This document shows, piece by piece, positions 36,742 through 44,451 of a stretch of 64,000 nt of DNA. The translations under genes and the position numbers were made by a program. The stretch's first letter is position 1, and every line of letters begins with the position of its first letter. The notes below the pieces were generated by a model, which did no database searches, had not been told where the DNA came from, and worked only from the letters and a program-made list of their open reading frames with translations. This DNA comes from Sphingobium wenxiniae (GTDB lineage Bacteria; Pseudomonadota; Alphaproteobacteria; Sphingomonadales; Sphingomonadaceae): contig NZ_VLKK01000013.1 of NCBI RefSeq assembly GCF_007830065.1, positions 1 to 64,000 of the forward strand, in the 5' to 3' direction.

Positions 36742-39114
36742 TCAGAATTTGATATTGGCTTCGACGCCCCAGCTGCGCGGCTCGTTGAAGAAGACCGACG
36801 TGCCCGTCAGCGGGCTGTACGACCGGTAGAAGGCATATTGTTCGTTGAGCAGGTTGCGCGCCCACAGCGATACGCTGAGCGTGGCGCCCCAGTCGCTCAT
36901 CGGAATGTCCGTCACCGCGACGCGGCTGTTGACGGTCAAGGCGCGGTCGCCCTTGGGCTGGGCGATCAGGACCGCGCCGGTGGCGGGGTCGACCAGCGGA
37001 TCGTTGTAGTTGGCATAGAAGCCGGAGTCGTAATTGACATCGGCGTGCACCCGCAGGTTTACGTCGCCCTGCGGGATTTGCAGATCCACCGATCCGCTGG
37101 CCGCGTGCTTGGGCGTATAGACCTGATAGATCGGGATCGGCGTGGTGTTGATGCTGCCGTCGCTCTGCCGGAAGGGGTTGGACGTGTTGGGGATCTTCAC
37201 GCTGGTATAGGCGTAGCTCGCCGACAGGGTGAGTTCGGGGATAGGCTTCACGGTGAAGTCGACTTCCGCACCCTTCAGCTTGCCCTTGCCCGGCGCGTTG
37301 TGGGTTTCCAGCGTTGTGCGCGTGTTCTGGATCAACTCGCCGTCCGGGCCGCGCTGGAGAAGATTGGCGGCGAAGTCGAGCTGGATGTCGTTGTAGCGGC
37401 CGGTATAGGCCGCGACGTTCAGGCGCGCGCGGTTCTCCCAGAATTCCGTCTTCGCGCCTATTTCGAACATCGACACGGTTTCAGGCTTGAACGGTGCATA
37501 GGTCAGCGAGCGCGAATTGGCGCCGCCCGACTTGTAGCCGGTGCTCCATTTGCCATAGACATGGACGTCGCGGGACAGGTCCATCGACAGGTTGACCATC
37601 GGATCGACGCGCGACCAGGACGCGTCGAGATAGACCGGCCCGGTCACGCCGTTCACGACGGGCAGCGCGCCATTGATGGTGAACAGCGATCCTTCCTTCT
37701 TGTCCCGCGTCCAACGCGCGCCGCCGGTCAGATGGAACATGTCGTCGGCGATAGGCGGCGTCCAGGTCGCCTGGCCGAAGACGCCGATGCTGGTGGTCTT
37801 CACCTTGCTGGCGCGGTCGATGCGGATGGCCGAAAAATCGGGATTGGACAGCACTTCATAGGCGCTGCCCGACGCATTGGTGAAGCGCATGGTATTGAAC
37901 GCCTGGGCGTTGTCCTCCACCTTTTCGCGATACCACATCGCACCCGCCAAGAATTTGAGCTGTGGCAGATCGCCGATCAGCTGCAGTTCCTCGCTTAGCT
38001 GGTTCTGGCGGAACTGGGCCAGGCTGTAACGGCTGAAGGGGGCATCAGTGAAATCGCCGCTGCTGCTGACTGTCGAGCTGTTGGCCGAGCCATTGTCATA
38101 TTGCGACTGGCGCAGCTTGCGATAGGCGGAGATCGACTTCAACTCGATGCTCTGGGCGAGTTGCCAGTTGAGCAGCAGGCGATGGCCGTGCGTGCGGCCG
38201 ATGCTGGGCTGCTGCGGCACGCCGACCGACGCGCGACTGGCGCGCGAAGGTTCCAGCGGAGCCGCCTCCGCGCGGGGCAGCGAACCGCCGTCGGTGATTT
38301 GCAGATAAAGCGGCGAGGACGCGTCATAGGCGATGTCGAACGCATAATCGGCGCTGAAATCCGCGCTCGGCTGCCACAACGCTTCGGCGCGAAGGCCGCG
38401 CTTTTCGTAGGCGTTGAAGTCCCACTGGCCCGGCAGCGGATTTTTCACGACGCCATCGCGCTGGCTGATGACGCCGTCGAACTTCAGGCTGATATTATTG
38501 AATTCGGGAAGGTCGATATGGGTTTCGGCCTTGTAGCTGCCGTAATTGCCGATGCCGGCGGTCGTGTTGACGTGGAATTCGCCGCTCGGCTTCTTGGTCA
38601 CGATGTTGATTGCGCCGCCTTCGGTGTTGCGGCCGAACAGCGTGCCCTGCGGCCCTTTCAGCACCTCGATATTCTCGATGTCGTAGAGCGCGGTGCCCAG
38701 GCCTTGCGCGCGGCCCAGATAGACGCCGTCGACATAGACGCCCACGCCCTGATCGCGCGCCGGCTGGTTGGAGTCCGACAACACGCCGATGCCGCGGATG
38801 TTGATGATGAGCGCGGAGCTGCGCGAGAAGAAGGGCGCAACGCGGAGCGAAGGGATAGCCCCGGCGCTCAGATCGATCAGCGACTGGATGTGACGATCGG
38901 TCAGCGCTTCGTTACTGAGCACCGAAATGGCGATCGGCGTGTCTTGCAGGTTGGTCTCGCGCTTCTGTGCGGTGACGACGATGGCGTCCAGGCCCTCCCC
39001 TTCGGCTGCGGCGGGCGCTGCGTCCTGGGCCAGCGCGGCGGCGGGCATAGCCGTGGAAAGGAGCAGGCCCAACAGGGCGGCTGAGCGGAAATATCTAACG
39101 GATGAAATGTTCAT
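36742..39114 (-). CDS. TonB-dependent outer-membrane receptor
   Basis: A 790-residue receptor: signal peptide (LLGLLLSTAMPAAALAQ), TonB-box-like AIVVTAQKRETNLQDTPIA, plug domain (INIRGIGVLSDSNQPARDQG, VLKGPQGTLFGRNTEGGAIN) and barrel ending in EANIKF with terminal Phe. This layout is the abundant sphingomonad type whose substrates are mostly unknown. The phosphatase gene follows in the same orientation. A Pho-box-like element lies 46 bases upstream of the start, hinting at phosphate-starvation control. Confidence 0.87.
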   Translation of the reverse strand: MNISSVRYFRSAALLGLLLSTAMPAAALAQDAAPAAAEGEGLDAIVVTAQKRETNLQDTPIAISVLSNEALTDRHIQSLIDLSAGAIPSLRVAPFFSRSSALIINIRGIGVLSDSNQPARDQGVGVYVDGVYLGRAQGLGTALYDIENIEVLKGPQGTLFGRNTEGGAINIVTKKPSGEFHVNTTAGIGNYGSYKAETHIDLPEFNNISLKFDGVISQRDGVVKNPLPGQWDFNAYEKRGLRAEALWQPSADFSADYAFDIAYDASSPLYLQITDGGSLPRAEAAPLEPSRASRASVGVPQQPSIGRTHGHRLLLNWQLAQSIELKSISAYRKLRQSQYDNGSANSSTVSSSGDFTDAPFSRYSLAQFRQNQLSEELQLIGDLPQLKFLAGAMWYREKVEDNAQAFNTMRFTNASGSAYEVLSNPDFSAIRIDRASKVKTTSIGVFGQATWTPPIADDMFHLTGGARWTRDKKEGSLFTINGALPVVNGVTGPVYLDASWSRVDPMVNLSMDLSRDVHVYGKWSTGYKSGGANSRSLTYAPFKPETVSMFEIGAKTEFWENRARLNVAAYTGRYNDIQLDFAANLLQRGPDGELIQNTRTTLETHNAPGKGKLKGAEVDFTVKPIPELTLSASYAYTSVKIPNTSNPFRQSDGSINTTPIPIYQVYTPKHAASGSVDLQIPQGDVNLRVHADVNYDSGFYANYNDPLVDPATGAVLIAQPKGDRALTVNSRVAVTDIPMSDWGATLSVSLWARNLLNEQYAFYRSYSPLTGTSVFFNEPRSWGVEANIKF

Positions 39115-39159
39115 TCTGGGCTCCCCGGTGATGTGACGGGGCGCGACTAGAAGGGCTGT

Positions 39160-39177
39160 ATGTCGGTCCTGTGACAG
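39160..39177 (-). promoter_or_regulatory. Pho-box-like direct repeat upstream of the receptor-phosphatase pair
   Basis: On the minus strand the site reads CTGTCAC-AGGA-CCGACAT: a perfect PhoB half (CTGTCA) and, after the normal 4-base spacer, a second half matching 5 of 7. The orientation is toward the receptor. This is inference from consensus; no phoB is in the window. Confidence 0.4.
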
Positions 39178-39644
39178 AGCAGGCCGTTATATTTTTTCGC
39201 GCTTTCGCCGCATTCGGCACATTCGCCGCCAGTGGAGGAGGACATGCACGGCAGGGCAGGCGCATCGTAAAAACCATGGGAAAGCCGGAGAACCGGCCTG
39301 TCGGCACGGTTCTTGAGCTAGGGGTGGCGGTCGGCGGGGCGGGCGCTTGCGCGCGCCGGGTCAGTGCTCTGGCGAATGTGCGCCTATCGTTCCCATGTGA
39401 CCATTTCGGGTCATTGGAACAATATTTGGCGGCGGCGCATGTGGCCGTGCAATCGTCCGCCCACCGCCGGTGCAAAGGGTGGCTTGGCGCTCTTTTCCGG
39501 TGCACGGGCGCCGATTCGCGCCTTTCGCCCGACGCGAGCCGTCCTCCCCGGATCGCTCATTTTCCCGACCACCTGCCGCCATCAGGCTCACGAACCACCT
39601 GGAGGACACAAGCGGGTCGTCTCAAAAAAACATGATGCCTGTAT
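39178..39644. other. Divergent intergenic region between two TonB receptors
   Basis: About 470 bases with no recognisable gene; the frames that stay open here give Arg/Ala/Pro-rich translations without family resemblance. It carries the control regions for the receptor-phosphatase pair on the left and the ZnuD-like receptor on the right. Confidence 0.4.
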
Positions 39645-39659
39645 TGATATATTATATCA
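39645..39659. promoter_or_regulatory. Perfect 15-bp palindrome resembling a Zur box
   Basis: TGATATA-T-TATATCA is a perfect palindrome in otherwise GC-rich DNA, 52 bases upstream of the ZnuD-like start codon. It differs at one symmetric position from the alphaproteobacterial Zur core TGTTATA-N-TATAACA. Together with the receptor family this suggests zinc-dependent repression (inference). Confidence 0.6.
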
Positions 39660-39711
39660 TAATGGTAAGAGGCGGCTCCCTTTCTCCTTTTTTTCAAGGA
39701 CGACAAGACGC

Positions 39712-41829
39712 ATGTTTCCTTTCACGCCGTTGCGTGCCGGCTGCGCGTTGTCCGCGCTTTGCCTTGCTCTTCCAGCTTTCGCCCAATCCGCACCCGGCCA
39801 AAAGGACGGGGAGGGGGGGTATCACGATCCGCGCGCCGATATCGTCGTAACGGCCCTTATCCCCCGGAGGCAGGGCGATATATTGTCAGGCACATCCGTT
39901 GTGACAGGGCAGGCGTTGACGCGGGCGCTGCGGCCCACCATCGGCGAGACGCTGGCGCGCCAACCCGGCGTTTCCGCGACGTCCTTCGGTCCCAACGCGT
40001 CGCGCCCGATCTTGCGCGGGATGCAGGGAGAGCGGGTCCGCATCCTGACCGATGGTATCGGCAGCTTCGACGTATCGAATACGTCCGTGGACCATGCCGT
40101 CGCCATCAATCCGCTGACCGCCGACCGGATCGAGGTGCTGCGCGGTCCCGCCGCCCTGCTCTACGGTTCGTCGGCCATTGGCGGCGTGGTCAATGTGGTC
40201 GACAGCCGCATTCCCCGCCGCGTGCCGGATGAACCCGTCCATGTCGACGGGATTGCCACCTATGGGAGCGCGGCGAATGAACGCACGGCATCGGGCGAGG
40301 TCGAAGCGCCGATCGGGGAAAAACTGGTCGTCCATTTCGACGGCAGCTATTCGAGGTCCGGCAATCTCGACACCGGCAGCTATATTCTGACGCCCGCCCT
40401 GCGTGCCCAGGCGGCCGCCAGCGGCGATCCGGAAATCGCGCAACTGGCCCGCCTGCGCGGGAAATTGCCCAACAGCGCGGCGAAGACATGGGAGGTTTCC
40501 GGCGGTGCGGCCATCATCACCGATGGCGGCAATCTGGGCTTTTCGGTTACTCATAGCGATAATTTCTATGGCGTGCCCGTGCGTTATGCGTTGGGGCCGG
40601 GGGAGGAAGCCGAACAGGTCCGCCTGCACATGAAGCAGGATCGCGCCGACCTGCGCGCCGAAGTGCCGGTGAACGGTGGTTTTCTTGAAACCATCCGCCT
40701 GCGCGCGGGCTTCGCCGATTATCAGCATCAGGAGATCGAGGATACGGGCGAGGTCGGCACGACCTTCTACAACCAGTCCATCGAATCCCGGCTGGAACTG
40801 GTGCAGGCCAAGCGCGGCGGCTGGGACGGCGCCATCGGCGCGCAATTCTTCGCCCGCGACTTCCATGTCGAAGGCGAAGAGAAATTCCTGCCCCGGAACC
40901 GGACCGAGCAATTCGGCCTCTTTACGCTGCAATCGCTCGATTTCGGTTCGACCCGCGTGGAACTGGGCGGCCGCTACGAACATACGCGGGTCAGCGCGGT
41001 CGCCGATGAGACGCTGTTCAATCCTGCCTATGGGCGGACCTTCGACGCCTTTTCCGGATCGGCGGGCATCAGCCGGGAGATCGCGGCCGGATGGCGCGTC
41101 GGCCTGAACCTGTCCCGCACCGAGCGCGCGCCGTCCGCCGAAGAACTGTTCGCCCGCGGCAATCATGCCGGGACGCAGGCTTTCGAACTGGGCAATCCGG
41201 ATTTCAGCAAGGAAAAGAGCTGGGGCGTCGAAGGCACGCTGCGCGGACAGGGGCCGGGCTATACGTTATCGCTGTCGGCCTATCACAACTGGTTCGACGG
41301 CTATATCTATGATGTGCTGGTCGATGACGCGCCCTGCATGGCGGTCAATGGCGGGGAAGATCTGGAATTCCCATGCTACCGATATTCGCAGGCCAACGCC
41401 CGCTATTGGGGTTTCGAGGCGGAAGCCTCGGTCAAGCTGGGCGAGATCGGCGGCTACGCCGTCAATCTGGACGGCGTGGCCGATTACGTCCGTGCAACCG
41501 TCAAGGAGGCCGGCCCCGCGCCGCGCATCCCTCCGCTGCGCCTGCTGGGCGGGCTGGAGTTGCAGGGCGATCGCCTGAGCCTGCGCGGCGAGGTGGAGCA
41601 TAGCTTCGAACAGGATCGCATTGCCGAGACGGAAACGCCGACCGACGGCTTCACTCTGGTCAACGCATCGCTGTCGTGGAAGCCGCTCAAGGATAATGAC
41701 CGTACGACGATCACCCTGTCGGCCAACAACATCTTCGATGTGGAAGCGCGGCGTCATGCAAGCTTCCTCAAGGATTATGCGCCGCTTGCCGGGCGCGACA
41801 TCCGCATCACGGCGTGCCTGTCGATCTGA
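39712..41829 (+). CDS. znuD: ZnuD-like TonB-dependent receptor (probable zinc uptake)
   Basis: A 705-residue receptor: signal peptide ending PAFAQS, TonB-box-like DIVVTALIP, plug domain with TIGETLARQPGVSATSFGPN, PILRGMQGERVRILTDGIGS and RIEVLRGPAALLYGSSAIGG, and a barrel ending NNIFDVEARRHASFLKDYAP. The plug wording and the EARRH-SFLKD-APLAGR end are features of the ZnuD family that imports zinc. A periplasm-facing or surface loop has a Cys pair (CMAVNGGEDLEFPCYRY). ATG 39712 has aagga upstream; the long open frame before it is not protein-like. A Zur-box-like palindrome lies upstream. Confidence 0.78.
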   Translation: MFPFTPLRAGCALSALCLALPAFAQSAPGQKDGEGGYHDPRADIVVTALIPRRQGDILSGTSVVTGQALTRALRPTIGETLARQPGVSATSFGPNASRPILRGMQGERVRILTDGIGSFDVSNTSVDHAVAINPLTADRIEVLRGPAALLYGSSAIGGVVNVVDSRIPRRVPDEPVHVDGIATYGSAANERTASGEVEAPIGEKLVVHFDGSYSRSGNLDTGSYILTPALRAQAAASGDPEIAQLARLRGKLPNSAAKTWEVSGGAAIITDGGNLGFSVTHSDNFYGVPVRYALGPGEEAEQVRLHMKQDRADLRAEVPVNGGFLETIRLRAGFADYQHQEIEDTGEVGTTFYNQSIESRLELVQAKRGGWDGAIGAQFFARDFHVEGEEKFLPRNRTEQFGLFTLQSLDFGSTRVELGGRYEHTRVSAVADETLFNPAYGRTFDAFSGSAGISREIAAGWRVGLNLSRTERAPSAEELFARGNHAGTQAFELGNPDFSKEKSWGVEGTLRGQGPGYTLSLSAYHNWFDGYIYDVLVDDAPCMAVNGGEDLEFPCYRYSQANARYWGFEAEASVKLGEIGGYAVNLDGVADYVRATVKEAGPAPRIPPLRLLGGLELQGDRLSLRGEVEHSFEQDRIAETETPTDGFTLVNASLSWKPLKDNDRTTITLSANNIFDVEARRHASFLKDYAPLAGRDIRITACLSI

Positions 41830-41875
41830 TCGTGCGCGGTCCCTTCGCCCCGGTGTGAAGGGGCCGATTGCGCTA

Positions 41876-41893
41876 TGTGACGATTTCGTTACA
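41876..41893. promoter_or_regulatory. Imperfect inverted repeat upstream of the NUDIX-DUF47 gene
   Basis: TGTGACGA-TT-TCGTTACA, 7 of 8 symmetric positions paired, 53 bases before the start codon. Could be an operator or a diverged Pho box; identity not determined. Confidence 0.3.
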
Positions 41894-41946
41894 AGGCGCC
41901 CCATGTCGAGCAGGGGCACAGGGACTGGAAAAGGACGTATCTGGTA

Positions 41947-43062
41947 ATGCGCCAGATCGCCGCGCTCCCCTATGCCACAGATCCGGACGGGTCGATGCGG
42001 ATACTGCTCATCACGTCGCGTGACACGGGACGGTGGGTGATTCCCAAGGGCAATCGGATCAAGGGCATGGCCGGCCACCGCGCGGCCGAGGTCGAAGCCT
42101 ATGAGGAAGCGGGCATTCACGGCATCGCCTGCCCCGCGCCGCTGGGCCGCTATCGCTATGACAAGCGGCGGCGCAAGGGCGGCGCGCGGGAAGCCGTCGT
42201 CGAAGTCTTCCCGTTGGCCGTTACCGATCATCTGGCCCAATGGCCCGAAAAGGGGCAGCGCGAACTGCGCTGGTTCCCGGTGGCGGAAGCGGCCAGGGCC
42301 GTCGACGAACCCGACCTCCAATCCATCATAGCCGCCTTCCGCGAACCGCCCGGCGATCCGGGCTGGTTTTTCCGGATGCTGCTGTGGATTCAAGAAAAGC
42401 GAACCGAAAGGATAGCAATGCTGCGCTGGTTCCACGCGCTGATGCCCAAGCAGGGCCGTTTCTTCGAACAGTTCGAAGATCACGCCGCCACGCTCGTCGC
42501 CGGGGCCGATGCCCTTGCCAGGCTGATGAAGGGCGGTCCGGACATGGACGCCCAGATCAGGGAGATTGCCGAGCGCGAGCATGAGGCGGACGACATCATC
42601 CGCGATGTGCTGCTGGACGTTCGCCGCATCTTCGTCACCCCCTTCGACCGGAGCGCCATTACCGGCCTGATCGGCGTGATGGACGACGCCATCGACCAGA
42701 TGAACCAGACGGCCAAGGCTGTCGCGCTGTTCGAGGTAAAGGAATTCACGTCCCAGATGCAGGATATGAGCGCGCTCATCGTCGAATGCGCGCGTATTAC
42801 GGCGGAAGCGATGCCGCTGCTGCGGTCGCTCAACCTCAATTCGGCGCGACTGCACGACCTGACCGAGCGGCTGGTGACGCTGGAAGGCCATGCCGACACG
42901 CTGCACGAAGCGGGCCTCAAGGCGCTGTACAACCAGGCGCGGCAGGGCAATCCGATGGACTTCATCGTGGGCAATGAAATCTACGCCCATCTGGAAAAGG
43001 TGACGGACCGTTTCGAGGACGTCGCCAACGAGATTTCCGGCCTGGTCATCGACCACGCCTGA
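41947..43062 (+). CDS. NUDIX hydrolase fused in frame to a DUF47 (PhoU-like) domain
   Basis: A 371-residue open frame with two families. Residues 1-150 form a NUDIX domain of the diphosphoinositol-polyphosphate/Ap6A hydrolase type (WVIPKGNRIKG, degenerate Nudix box ending EAYEEAGIHG, and the basic RYDKRRRKGG at 70-79). Residues 158-371 are a complete DUF47/TIGR00153 protein (MLRWFHALMPKQGRFFEQFED..., REHEADDIIRDVLLDVRRIF), a PhoU-like helical partner of Pit transporters. No stop separates them. An internal ATG at 42418 with gaaagga upstream matches the usual start of free-standing DUF47, so both a fusion and a short DUF47 product are possible. The pit gene follows 27 bases later. Confidence 0.82.
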   Translation: MRQIAALPYATDPDGSMRILLITSRDTGRWVIPKGNRIKGMAGHRAAEVEAYEEAGIHGIACPAPLGRYRYDKRRRKGGAREAVVEVFPLAVTDHLAQWPEKGQRELRWFPVAEAARAVDEPDLQSIIAAFREPPGDPGWFFRMLLWIQEKRTERIAMLRWFHALMPKQGRFFEQFEDHAATLVAGADALARLMKGGPDMDAQIREIAEREHEADDIIRDVLLDVRRIFVTPFDRSAITGLIGVMDDAIDQMNQTAKAVALFEVKEFTSQMQDMSALIVECARITAEAMPLLRSLNLNSARLHDLTERLVTLEGHADTLHEAGLKALYNQARQGNPMDFIVGNEIYAHLEKVTDRFEDVANEISGLVIDHA

Positions 43063-43089
43063 CCGGACCCGGACGAAAGCCCCCCTATC

Positions 43090-44091
43090 ATGGAAGCGCA
43101 TATCGCCTTTCCGCTGCTGGTCGCATTGGTCGGCATCGCGCTCGCCTTCGATTTCCTGAACGGGCTGCACGACGCGGCCAACTCCATTGCGACCATCGTG
43201 TCGACGCGGGTGTTGAAGCCCCAATATGCGGTGGCCTGGGCCGCCTTTTTCAACTTCATCGCCTTCCTCTTCTTCGGCCTGCATGTCGCCGAGACGGTGG
43301 GCAAGGGCATCGTCGAAGCAAGCATCATCGACCCGCAGGTGATCTTCGGCGCGCTGATGGGCGCGATCTCGTGGAACCTCATCACCTGGACGCTGGGCAT
43401 TCCATCCTCCTCCAGCCATGCGCTGATCGGCGGGCTGTTGGGTGCGGGGACGGCCAAGGCGGGGCTTTCCGCCGTGGTGTGGAGCGGCGTGTTCAAGACC
43501 AGCGCGGCCATCGTCATGTCGCCCGCCATCGGGCTGCTGCTGGCGCTGCTGCTGGTGCTCATCATCAGTTGGGTGTTCCGGCGGTTCACGCCCCAGGGCG
43601 CCGACCGGGTATTCCGCAGGTTGCAGCTTGTTTCCGCCTCGCTCTATTCGCTGGGGCATGGCGGGAACGACGCGCAGAAGACGATGGGGATCATCGCGGT
43701 GCTGCTCTATTCGCAGGGGATGCTGGAGGGCGGCTTCCATGTCCCCTTCTGGGTCGTGATCTCCTGTCAGGCGGCGATGGGCGTCGGCACGCTGCTGGGC
43801 GGGTGGAAGATCGTGCACACCATGGGATCGAAGATCACGCGGCTCAGCCCGGCGCAGGGCTTCTGCGCGGAGACGGGCGGGGCGATCACTTTGTTCATGG
43901 CGACGCATCTGGGCGTGCCGGTGTCGACCACCCATACCATCACGGGCGCCATCGTGGGCGTGGGCGCTTCGCGGCGGCTGTCGGCGGTGCGGTGGAACGT
44001 GGCGTCGAGCATCGTCGTCGCCTGGGTCATCACCCTGCCGGCCGCCGCGCTGATCGGCGGGGCGTTCTATGAGCTGACCCGGCTGTTCTGA
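43090..44091 (+). CDS. pit: Low-affinity inorganic phosphate transporter, Pit family
   Basis: A 333-residue membrane permease with duplicated PHO-4 halves: AFDFLNGLHDAANSIATIVSTR near the start and SLGHGGNDAQKTMGIIAVLL with VSTTHTITGAIVGVG in the second half, plus PSSSSHALIGGLLGAG; around ten membrane segments. It moves phosphate (as metal-phosphate) with protons. Operon with the NUDIX-DUF47 gene, the normal DUF47-pit pairing. Confidence 0.92.
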   Translation: MEAHIAFPLLVALVGIALAFDFLNGLHDAANSIATIVSTRVLKPQYAVAWAAFFNFIAFLFFGLHVAETVGKGIVEASIIDPQVIFGALMGAISWNLITWTLGIPSSSSHALIGGLLGAGTAKAGLSAVVWSGVFKTSAAIVMSPAIGLLLALLLVLIISWVFRRFTPQGADRVFRRLQLVSASLYSLGHGGNDAQKTMGIIAVLLYSQGMLEGGFHVPFWVVISCQAAMGVGTLLGGWKIVHTMGSKITRLSPAQGFCAETGGAITLFMATHLGVPVSTTHTITGAIVGVGASRRLSAVRWNVASSIVVAWVITLPAAALIGGAFYELTRLF

Positions 44092-44100
44092 CAGGGATGA

Positions 44101-44127
44101 GGGCGCGGTCGGTTGCCCGCCGCGCCC
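44101..44127 (+). terminator. GC-rich hairpin after pit
   Basis: GGGCGCGG / CCGCGCCC stem, nine bases after the pit stop, followed by only a weak T content (ttccctccccc). Possible terminator, also lying just beyond the end of the convergent 56-aa gene. Confidence 0.5.
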
Positions 44128-44151
44128 TTCCCTCCCCCAAAGGTCGAACCG

Positions 44152-44322
44152 TCAGGCCACGCGGCCGAGGCGGTGGTAGAGATTGGCGTATTTGACCGAT
44201 TCCGGCTTGTCCTGAACTTCGCGCAGATAATGGGCGATGGCGGTGCGGATCAGGCTGAAATCCTCTTGCGAGAAGACCGCGCGCGAGCGGGCGGGCTGGG
44301 GCGCTGTCGGCGTATCGGTCAT
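44152..44322 (-). CDS. Small conserved-looking protein, 56 aa, unknown function
   Basis: A short gene with ATG 44322 preceded by a strong ribosome site (aggaagggaaag). The product has a disordered Pro/Ala-rich start and one amphipathic helical stretch (FSLIRTAIAHYLREVQDK...KYANLYHRLGR). No membrane segment or known motif. It is transcribed divergently from the XRE regulator with a palindrome between them, so it may be a target of that regulator. The long frame upstream is a shadow of the regulator. Confidence 0.6.
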   Translation of the reverse strand: MTDTPTAPQPARSRAVFSQEDFSLIRTAIAHYLREVQDKPESVKYANLYHRLGRVA

Positions 44323-44426
44323 GGTCTTTCCCTTCCTTGTGAAGCTGATGCCCTTTGAAAAGCACGAATGAGATAGGGAGGGAATGACGATTACGGACGC
44401 CGTGTCATGGGAAGTCTTGTTCATAA

Positions 44427-44441
44427 TGTCATTATATGACA
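44427..44441. promoter_or_regulatory. Palindrome TGTCAT-TAT-ATGACA between the XRE gene and the 56-aa gene
   Basis: A perfect 6-3-6 inverted repeat located 10 bases before the XRE start codon and about 105 bases before the divergent small gene. Its placement suits an autoregulatory operator. The protein that binds is not shown. Confidence 0.5.
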
Positions 44442-44451
44442 ATGTGACGGT

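Noticed and set aside
39171-39635. Plus-strand 154-codon frame between two receptors
   Set aside because: No recognisable motif, poor composition for a protein and overlaps the proposed control regions.
42418-43062. DUF47 as a strictly separate gene
   Set aside because: There is no stop codon between the NUDIX frame and this start, so I report one fused frame and mention the internal start instead.
41266-43935. 889-codon minus-strand open frame
   Set aside because: Runs antisense across znuD, the NUDIX-DUF47 gene and pit, all of which are clearly coding on the plus strand.
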